Source of the DNA: a virus
IMG/VR virus record: IMGVR_UViG_3300032294_001918
Span: 1-50,699 of that record
Length of the DNA: 50,699 nt
Strand: one strand, 5' to 3'
A program made the position numbers and the translations under genes. Shown here piece by piece: positions 18,001 through 24,800 of the stretch. Positions within the stretch are counted from its first letter, which is position 1; each line of letters starts with the position of its first letter. The notes under the pieces were generated by a model. That model made no database searches, was not told where the DNA came from, and saw only the letters and a list, made by a program, of their open reading frames with translations.

Positions 18001-18789
18001 TCTATCAAATTCAGCTTGCCCCATAGCCAACCCTGCACTTACAGCCGTAGGTGAAGCTAATTGAGATCCAAGCGTTTTTGCTGCCGTTGCAGCTGCTGAA
18101 CCTTTAGGAACTTGACTAACTAATGCTGCGCCTTTTCCTACTGCGCCAGTAACACCTCCTGTAAAAATTAAAGAGCCTACTTGCCCAAAAGCTTGAGCAA
18201 CTTGATCCATAAGTGTACCTTTAAATTCTTCATCTTGAGGTGTTAATTCATCTATTGTTTTATCAAGATAATCGCCGAATTTAATCAAATTATCACTAAC
18301 AACACCCCTTCCAGTGCCACCCATGACCTTTTTGGTAACACCTTGTAGAGCTGTACCAAATGCCTTTATAGGGCTACTGATAAGATTTTTTGCAAATGAT
18401 TTGTCTAATGAAGAGATCGTATTTAATATCAAACCTTGATTTTCAACAGGCTCTATTTTTACTTCTTGTTCTTTTGGAGCTTTTGTACCCTCCGGCTGCA
18501 TTAAAAAACCTTTTTCAGCAAATGCTTTACCTTTTTTAAAGTCTGGCGATAGTGATTGAGTAGGAGAAGAAACGGAAAGTGAAACTGCTTGGTCTTTTTT
18601 TTTTAAGTATTTATCATAGAACTTTGTATCATCTAAATCTGTTAACTTATTAGAAACCATAAAGCTATGTATTTCTTTAGCTTTTTCTGGCGCAGAATAT
18701 TTATCCAAGAAAGTTTTTTCATCTAATTGAGTTAGATTATTAGACTTCATGAATTTATATATAGGATTATCTTGTACTTGCTCTGCCAT
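15079..18789 (-). CDS. large polyvalent-like ejection protein with ADP-ribosyltransferase-like domain, 1236 aa
   Basis: Residues ~8-62 hold two ~30-residue repeats (YKFMKSNNLTQLDEKTFLDKY / HSFMVSNKLTDLDDTKFYDKY). Residues ~120-390 are Gly/Ala-rich with hydrophobic stretches (GGIGFGVGFVLNAMGA), compatible with membrane insertion. Near residue 590 begins a domain like the ART-PolyVal family: YYHATDATEI, GEGIYFGKDKEFLTDRYG, VELDIKNPLI, GYDAVQYK and ETIVFDKSQI. These are the usual H-, G-IYF- and C-terminal elements of a compact ADP-ribosyltransferase. Further C-terminal are an SH3-like segment (FKVGDKFVFATDRDGSERT) and a helical domain (GGMTLDGIASEMSRHYG). Such multi-domain proteins are thought to enter the cell with phage DNA and modify host targets. 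Catalytic activity is not demonstrated by the sequence. Confidence 0.65.
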   Translation of the reverse strand: MAEQVQDNPIYKFMKSNNLTQLDEKTFLDKYSAPEKAKEIHSFMVSNKLTDLDDTKFYDKYLKKKDQAVSLSVSSPTQSLSPDFKKGKAFAEKGFLMQPEGTKAPKEQEVKIEPVENQGLILNTISSLDKSFAKNLISSPIKAFGTALQGVTKKVMGGTGRGVVSDNLIKFGDYLDKTIDELTPQDEEFKGTLMDQVAQAFGQVGSLIFTGGVTGAVGKGAALVSQVPKGSAAATAAKTLGSQLASPTAVSAGLAMGQAEFDRAIEAGANDDQAFEAFYKNAAVGSVLETIPVMQFFKRFNNTTGGSVANYIKTKGVAGLTGGIEEMTTEVLQQIYSNKTAKDIYNINQEILDGVGTSGGIGFGVGFVLNAMGANAKILRKQGKVKEADALENQVKQYEDNLENPKVTSGNKVSAKDIVTQGVEVGTQKAVKNLDRDLANNVITPEQYQEGIVFAEKAAQVADKIPETVTGESRAKSIELLVERNDINQANQNLMQQKQATDVAYHAGIDQEIKTNEERIKKIDAEVYNIAKKPSKEFGGKKYIVDGEEVSQAEFEALQGKPVGTKEIIKAEVKPTEVKVTEEVEPLKENEYYHATDATEIIAPSEKGYKKREGANVVGEGIYFGKDKEFLTDRYGKNAIKVELDIKNPLISDNAYIIVDGRKINVQSLSKEDIKFLKEKGYDAVQYKAPDKAYSKYDETIVFDKSQIKSQKLLTEEVKPTEVKEKVKAKVAQPKLAPVEGRTPQVKPLLEFKVGDKFVFATDRDGSERTIVSIDNGIVTFKSKGSKETSSASEIQRLGNDLALLKSDWDKGIRPNESEFKGSRFKSKTKPTKEQINNLTKELLRVNYRGDDLTVKTQGKPGTEGYVESAEDSYREIAKQYLENDLDIVEVVDDLHGGKERLQKIINGEAPKKTYQEGVKEKKESFTTKSGRQKVEYEKGQLIVRDIKTGKEVSPSTRKKALDEYIDKFDFSKGKTVEELDIELPNNLSEEEGKIFIADNSSNPLELAMLHSSEPKEMKLSGKEQMIAEFGIGTVDQKSFGAEIDKNFITGGMAFSYFRKGGMTLDGIASEMSRHYGVEITPEDIGNFMINHPRGSDAALREGESRVAQRAAERFKELTGLNLDNTLANKIIDAEMAKAEAFEQELIKQEYETREQLEADYWKASEEADRLAEESNRPTTKESEKPPKTEERLAKEYKEVIGKASKKAKENAKKDFVDRNFDNIVEKLKIQIKCPT

Positions 18790-18803
18790 AATTTTATTTT
18801 TTT

Positions 18804-20084
18804 TTAAAATCCGCCTTTAGGAACTCCAATGAAACCACTTTTAACTTGATTCTTTATTGCCTTACCCCACCCTTTTACTTTAGATGATATATCTGGATTG
18901 TTTACAATAATTTTTGTTTTAAAAGCTTCTGGTGTCAAATATTCAGGTTCCTGATTTTTTGAAGGACCTTTTACATAAAATCTATCATTAGCTTTATCGT
19001 AAACAACATTTTTCGCAGGTGCTATTACAACTCCGTCTTTAGTATTAGTTTTAAATAAATTATATCCACCAAATTGACTTGTTACATCTACTAAATTTGG
19101 ATTTTTGGTATCTATACCACCAACTAAATAATTTGGATTACCAACTCTAATTTCTTCTACTAAATTACTAGGATGCAATGGATTATTTTCTCCCGATGTA
19201 TCTTCTGGTTTTGGTCCAACTGGTTTAAATACAGGTGTTGATTCAGTAGTTTTTCCAAGTTGTTTTAAACTTAATGCAAAAGCTGCCGCTACATCAGCTG
19301 GATCAGCATTATCTATTGACATTTTTGGATTAAGCATTTGATAGTAAGGTTGCAAATCTAAATACTCACCTGTTTTAATTAATCTATTAACCTCTCTAGT
19401 TACACTAGGATTTGTTCTGTATTGAGATGCTGCTCTGTTTTGAAATGATTTTAAGCTTGCATTATCAAATTCATTTTTATATATATTTATTATCTGCCCT
19501 TCTTTATTTACCCTACTACCTACATTTTTTTTATCAGGTTCAATACCAGCAAATATATCTCTTTGAAATTTTTCTGTACTAAATGGTTTATTAAAATCAA
19601 ATTTAAATAAATCTACTGGTTGATAACCTGCGTAAATTGGTTTTTGGCTTGTTTGAATAGCCTCCATAAAACCATCTGGTATTTCCAAATTAGACGTTTT
19701 TGCTTTTTGGTAAAAATTCATTGCTACCTTATCTTCGGCTGATGCTTGTTTTGACTTAGATATATCAGATAAAATATCTTTAAACCCAGCCATATATTGA
19801 GATTGAGCTTCTGCACCATATTTAGAAGGATTCAAAATACGATCTCTATTTTGTAGATAAAATTGTTTATTTTGATTCAATTTTTTTAATACAATATCTT
19901 GATCTTGAGAACGCATACCAGCCGGATTAATTGATTTCTCATAATCCATAAAATATCTATCTAGAGCTTCTCTTTTAGCTTGATTTTTTTGCTCAAGTTG
20001 AATAGCTAAATTAACTGGCTTAGATGTATCTATTTTTACACCTTTAAAGTATGGGTTTATTCCTAGTAATCCTGTAGCTGCCAC
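18804..20084 (-). CDS. putative internal virion protein, 426 aa
   Basis: I recognise no family. The N-terminal ~130 residues are helical, with many Gln, Lys and Asn (NLAIQLEQKNQAKREALDRYFMDYEKSI). The remainder is Asn/Lys/Pro-rich with short strands (YLVGGIDTKNPNLVDVTSQFGGYNLFKT). The C-terminus is basic and Gly-rich (KSGFIGVPKGGF). There are no transmembrane segments. It lies between an Ala/Gln-rich putative ejection protein and the ART-domain protein, all on the minus strand with gaps of 14-23 bases, so it is most likely part of the internal core or ejection set. Function otherwise unknown. Confidence 0.45.
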   Translation of the reverse strand: MAATGLLGINPYFKGVKIDTSKPVNLAIQLEQKNQAKREALDRYFMDYEKSINPAGMRSQDQDIVLKKLNQNKQFYLQNRDRILNPSKYGAEAQSQYMAGFKDILSDISKSKQASAEDKVAMNFYQKAKTSNLEIPDGFMEAIQTSQKPIYAGYQPVDLFKFDFNKPFSTEKFQRDIFAGIEPDKKNVGSRVNKEGQIINIYKNEFDNASLKSFQNRAASQYRTNPSVTREVNRLIKTGEYLDLQPYYQMLNPKMSIDNADPADVAAAFALSLKQLGKTTESTPVFKPVGPKPEDTSGENNPLHPSNLVEEIRVGNPNYLVGGIDTKNPNLVDVTSQFGGYNLFKTNTKDGVVIAPAKNVVYDKANDRFYVKGPSKNQEPEYLTPEAFKTKIIVNNPDISSKVKGWGKAIKNQVKSGFIGVPKGGF

Positions 20085-20107
20085 TTTGTATATTTTTTAT
20101 TTTTAAA

Positions 20108-20776
20108 TTAACCCCAATTGCTATAATCAGGTATATAACTATCTTTTACTATTCCGCCAGTATTTGAATTCTTTCCAGCCATCATACCAACAGAAGCCAA
20201 ATTACCTAATGCCCCAAATGTATTTTGAACATCTTGAGCATATTGCTGATTAGCGGCTTGAGCTTTCATTTGTTTTAATCCTAACTGACGATTATAAGGA
20301 GTCATTTTATTAATATCAAATTGTTGCATCAAATCTGCATTTTTTAGTTGAGTAGCACTTCCTAATTGACCAAATCTTGCATTTCTTTGCGCTTCTGCTT
20401 GTGCGCCTAGATTTTGCATGGCATAATTTTGCCCCGCTTGCAATCTGCTAATACCACCTATTGCTGCCCTTCTGTCTTGCAATGCACCTAACGCTTGAGC
20501 AGTTGCTCTTCTTGCATTCATAGCTCCCATTTGATATTGTTGAGATTGATAAACATTCTCATTAGCTCTATTCAATGCTTGTTGGTAATATTCACTAATA
20601 GGTTTACTCCCTTCATATAAAGGGCTTTGTTTAGCGTATTCGTCTAATTCTCTTTCTCTTTTTTTTCTTTGTCGGTTAGACCCAATAGCTAATATGCCAC
20701 TAGTAGCTGCTCCAGCGCCTGCGGTTACTAAGCCTATGGTTGCTGCTGTACTTAATCCTGCGATTGCGAAAGCCAT
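20108..20776 (-). CDS. Ala/Gln-rich putative DNA-ejection protein, 222 aa
   Basis: The N-terminus is a hydrophobic Ala/Gly segment (residues ~3-30, AIAGLSTAATIGLVTAGAGAAT), which could span or insert into a membrane. A basic patch (NRQRKKRERELDEY) and then a long Ala/Gln/Arg-rich helical region (residues ~60-200) follow. The C-terminus is short and Tyr/Asp-containing (DSYIPDYSNWG). The layout is that of the small ejection proteins of podoviruses (T7 gp14 type), although sequence similarity is not something I can assert. It overlaps the upstream cupin-like gene by 25 bases and leads the run of large internal proteins, which fits an ejection complex component. Confidence 0.5.
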   Translation of the reverse strand: MAFAIAGLSTAATIGLVTAGAGAATSGILAIGSNRQRKKRERELDEYAKQSPLYEGSKPISEYYQQALNRANENVYQSQQYQMGAMNARRATAQALGALQDRRAAIGGISRLQAGQNYAMQNLGAQAEAQRNARFGQLGSATQLKNADLMQQFDINKMTPYNRQLGLKQMKAQAANQQYAQDVQNTFGALGNLASVGMMAGKNSNTGGIVKDSYIPDYSNWG

Positions 20777-21267
20777 AATTCCTGATTTTTATTTTTTAAA
20801 ATTTCTCTATATTCTTTACCTACATCTGAACCAGTAATCTGATTAATATGAGGCTCTAATATTTTATCTTCTATTGATTCAACTATCTTCTCAATTTCCT
20901 CTTCACTTAAATCATTGTATTCAGATTTCATTCCATCTATTCTGTGAAATGTTGTCCAAATACAATCTTCTATTATATATAAAACTCTTCTTGTTCCCGG
21001 TTTTGTGATGCCAGTATAAGGAGCTGTTATTTCATACCATTCTTGCGCATCAATAGATACAGCAGCTTTTCCATAAGAAACAACATATGGATGTTCTGTT
21101 TTGTGTATCTTACTTGTCCATAAAGATCCAGCAGGCATGAAGATTTCTCTTATATACATTCCTTCTGTAAATTTATGAACTAAAGGACCCTCTATTAATT
21201 CATCAGGAAATTGCATCATTGCAGCTTCAATGTTATCTACAATATCATCATTTTCCCTAATAATCAT
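20752..21267 (-). CDS. cupin-like phage protein, 171 aa
   Basis: Residues ~25-115 read as a single cupin beta-barrel: LVHKFTEGMYIREIFMPAGSLW, then KIHKTEHPYVVSYGKAAVSI (His residues at the usual first cupin motif), then YTGITKPGTRRVLYIIEDCIWTTFHRI as the second motif. Similar proteins with a TSKIHKTEHP-type motif are widespread in tailed phages and are mostly annotated only as cupin-domain proteins. The C-terminal ~50 residues are acidic and helical (SEEEIEKIVESIEDKI). The start codon overlaps the stop of the upstream 183-residue gene. The His residues could bind a metal, but no substrate is known; in this position a structural role in the tail is equally possible. Confidence 0.6.
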   Translation of the reverse strand: MIIRENDDIVDNIEAAMMQFPDELIEGPLVHKFTEGMYIREIFMPAGSLWTSKIHKTEHPYVVSYGKAAVSIDAQEWYEITAPYTGITKPGTRRVLYIIEDCIWTTFHRIDGMKSEYNDLSEEEIEKIVESIEDKILEPHINQITGSDVGKEYREILKNKNQELWLSQSQD

Positions 21268-21818
21268 TATCTATTATTCAATGGTGAATTAATATATTTA
21301 GTCGTTGCGCTGTTCAAATATACGAAAGAATTTGCACTTGCTTTCTCAAATTTTATAACCATATAATTACCCTTTAGGCTATCCCCTTCTATTAGCCCTC
21401 CCGGACTGCTAGCATCCCTAAAAAACGATGCTTGGTACTCTGACTCCAAAGACACAAAATCAGACTCTAAAAGCAGACTTGACTGCTTTACGCTTGTACT
21501 TCCGCCTGTTTCCATTTGGGTATATATAACCGGGCAAGCCCATATAGTATTGCCTGTTTCCATTATTGAAATCCATGTCTTTTTATCCAATGAATTTGAG
21601 TTAAATACGTTGGTTATTGATGCATTATACTGAACCCCATAGAAATTACAGAAAGGAGTCGTCCCATGCTTCCAAATTTGACCATTTTTAAAGGTAAACA
21701 TGGTAACATTAACAACGCCCATAAATTCAGGGAAATATGAATAAAAAGCCTCAAATGCATTAGCATTTTCATCAAATGATATTGTATATGGGTCTTGGTG
21801 ATATGTTAAAATTGCCAT
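21267..21818 (-). CDS. tail-associated protein of unknown function, 183 aa
   Basis: No family is recognised. The first ~90 residues are aromatic-rich beta sequence (DPYTISFDENANAFEAFYSYFPEFM, FKNGQIWKHGTTPFCNFYG), resembling the kind of domain seen in tail-hub or ring-associated proteins of crAss-like phages. The C-terminal half contains SSLLLESDFVSLESEYQASFFRD and a final strand region (NYMVIKFEKASANSFVYLN). It is co-directional with the giant tail protein (21-base gap) and start/stop-overlapped with the cupin-like gene. A tail component is the best guess from position. Confidence 0.45.
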   Translation of the reverse strand: MAILTYHQDPYTISFDENANAFEAFYSYFPEFMGVVNVTMFTFKNGQIWKHGTTPFCNFYGVQYNASITNVFNSNSLDKKTWISIMETGNTIWACPVIYTQMETGGSTSVKQSSLLLESDFVSLESEYQASFFRDASSPGGLIEGDSLKGNYMVIKFEKASANSFVYLNSATTKYINSPLNNR

Positions 21819-21839
21819 TTTATTTAAATTTTATTTTTA

Positions 21840-24800
21840 CTAACAGCTTCCGTCAAACATTATAACGCTTAATGTACCGCCGTCTGCTACAACTTGTGCG
21901 CTAAACGTTCTACTTGTTGATGTTGCACTTATACAAGTTAGGTTAGAGGCGGTATCAATTACTTCAACAGAGTCATTGCTTACGTTTGTATAAGATACAA
22001 CAATTGTTCTAGATGCACCAGTCTGCGTTGTTGAAGCAGATGCTCCATCACCAGCAACTATTGGGAATACTACACCATCTACTTGAACTCCATTTACAGT
22101 AATATTAGTAATATCAGTACCAGCAGTACTATTAGTGATATCAACAAGCGCATAACCTAAAGTAGTCGTTGTAGTAGTAGGCGCAGCGGTTGTCGTAGTT
22201 GTAGTCGGAGCCGGTGTCGTTGTTGTTGTGGTCGGAGCCGGTGTAGTAGTAGTAGTTGTAGGTGCAGCAGTTGTAGTTGTTGTGGTTGGCGCAGCAGTCG
22301 TAGTTGTAGTAGTATTACCACAAGCTGCGTTACAATTTGTGTATGAAGGCAATGCTAATGCTACCGCGCCTCCAGCTGTTGTTACTTCTTTTACGAGATA
22401 TGTAAAGTCATTTGCAAATCCAACATATCTATAATATCTGTTTAATGTTACAACTGTACCTGTTGGGAATGCAACCCTTTGATTTGATGCTACTACTGAA
22501 CAATTTGAACAATCAATTTCATCTGCAAGATAGTAATCAAATGGATCTGCAGTGGTAGTAGTTGTTGTCGGAGCCGGAGTTGTTGTTGTTGTCGTTGGCG
22601 CTGCGGTTGTAGTTGTCGTACTGGTTGTTGTTGTCGTAGGTGCAGCAGTTGTAGTTGTGGTAGGCGCAGCAGTTGTTGTTGTTGTTGTTGCTGGACAGCT
22701 AGTTAAATTAGTTGCATATCCAAAATCATCAATTTGAACTGCAGATACCCCATCACTTTTCCATCTATTATCTCCTGTAAATGTTACAAGAGGCAATGTA
22801 GGAGCAGTAATAGTACCTTCGTAATAAGTCACTAAGTCTACAAATGCATCAGCATAAGACCATAAATAAATGTTTTTGGTTGTACTACAAGCAATTGTTG
22901 AACTAACTGAAGGAGAACCATTTACTAAATATTTATAAGTAGGTGGTGCAACTGTAGTTGTAGTCGTTGTCGGCGCAACAGTTGTAGTTGTTGTTGTAGT
23001 CGTAGTCGCTACAGTTGTAGTTGTAGTGGTTGGAGCAATCGTTGTTGTCGTAGTAGTGGTTGGAGCAATCGTTGTTGTCGTAGTCGGTGCCGCAGTCGTG
23101 GTTGTAGTTGGAGCAATAGTTGTAGTAGTCGTAGTGGTTGAAGGAGGCGGACAAGAAGCTGTTTTGCAATTTCCAACCGGAATCACAGTACCAGTACCCA
23201 CTACAATTTCAGCTTGCAACAAACCGCCTACTACTGCTGCACAAATATATCTAATTCCAGCGGTTGCATAAACATAGTTTTCACTTACCCCATAACAATT
23301 AAATGTAGCAACCTCTCCGCCAACAGAAGTAATATTTACCTCTACGCAATTACAAGGATCTGGACTAAATGTTGTAGTCGTTGTAGTTGGCGCAATCGTT
23401 GTCGTTGTCGTTGTAGGAGCGGCAGTTGTTGTTGTAGTTGTTGTTGTTGCTGGACAACTAGTTAAATTGGTAGCATAACCAGTATCATCAATTTGAATCG
23501 CAGATACCCCGTTGCTTTTCCATCTATCACCTCCAGCATATGCAACAAGTGGTATTGTAGGAGCAGTAATATTACCTTCATAATAAGTTTCCGAATCTAT
23601 AAATGTATCAGAATAAGACCATAAATAAATGTTTTTTACTGCCGCACAAGCTGCATTTGAACTAACTGATGCAGAACCATTTACTAAATATTTATAGTTA
23701 GGTTGTGAAATTGTAGTTGTAGTTGAAACATTTGGACAAGGTGCTGTTTTACAATTTCCTACAGGCGTTAAGGTTCCTGTACCTGAAACAATTTCAGCTT
23801 GTAGCACTCCACCAATTACTGAAGCGCATACATATCTAATGCCCGCTGTGGCATACACATAGTTTACATTTACACCAAAACAATCAAATGTTGTTACTTC
23901 CCCACCAACCGATGTAATATTTACTTCAACACAATTACAAGGATTTGGACTAAATGTAGTTGTAGTTGTAGTTGGTGCTGATGTAGTTGTAGTCGTTGGT
24001 GAGGCTGTTGTAGTCGTTGTTGGTGCAGCAGTCGTTGTAGTTGTCGTAGTCGTAATATATCTATTAATTTCCTCCATTGCAATAATATACTTATTGGTAT
24101 TTGCATCAAATACGCCATAAATACATGGATCACCAGTATAAACGCCACCATCAGATATTGAATTATTTAAATTTTTTCTATAAGCTGCTGTATTGGCAAC
24201 AAAGAAAGCATTAGTTTTATAAAGAATACTTAGCGGCTCAATCCCATTTTGGCTTAATCTACAAACTACACCTCTATAATTGTCTACAAAGTAGTCTGCG
24301 AAGTTATTCCATGCAAGGCTTGTTGCAGCATCACCAATACCATAATCACCTGCGTAATATTGTATTTTATTAATTAATTGGTCACTATTTGCTTGTAATG
24401 GGTTTCCTGTTACATCTTTTACAATTTGAGTTAAAATAGGCACATTACCTACCTTAAATTGCTGATAAACCTTTAAGTATCTATCCCTAACATGCAATCT
24501 TAATACATCCCCAAACGTTCTATCATATTCGTCAAAATCTTCATAAAAGAACCTATTAGTAGCATTAATATTTGTATTTGATTGATATGCTTGACCAAAT
24601 CTGATTAAAGTTGGAAAATATGTTTGTCTTGCATTTTCATCAATAACAGACGGTCTGCCATTGCTATTAGTAATTAAATTATAAGTATCGTTAAAACTTG
24701 ATTCAATAATTCCAATTTGTTTTTCCTTTATAATTTGAAAATCAAAATTAAATGGCTGAACAATTATTTTATTAGCTCCCACATTATCATTTGTAGATTT

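Noticed and set aside
22228-23271. Plus-strand poly-valine frames opposite the Thr linkers
   Set aside because: GTN valine codons are simply the complement of the ACN threonine codons of the real minus-strand gene.
22165-24054. CRISPR-like array
   Set aside because: The repeats are coding triplets and protein modules of variable length without unique spacers of constant size; no Cas genes occur in the window.
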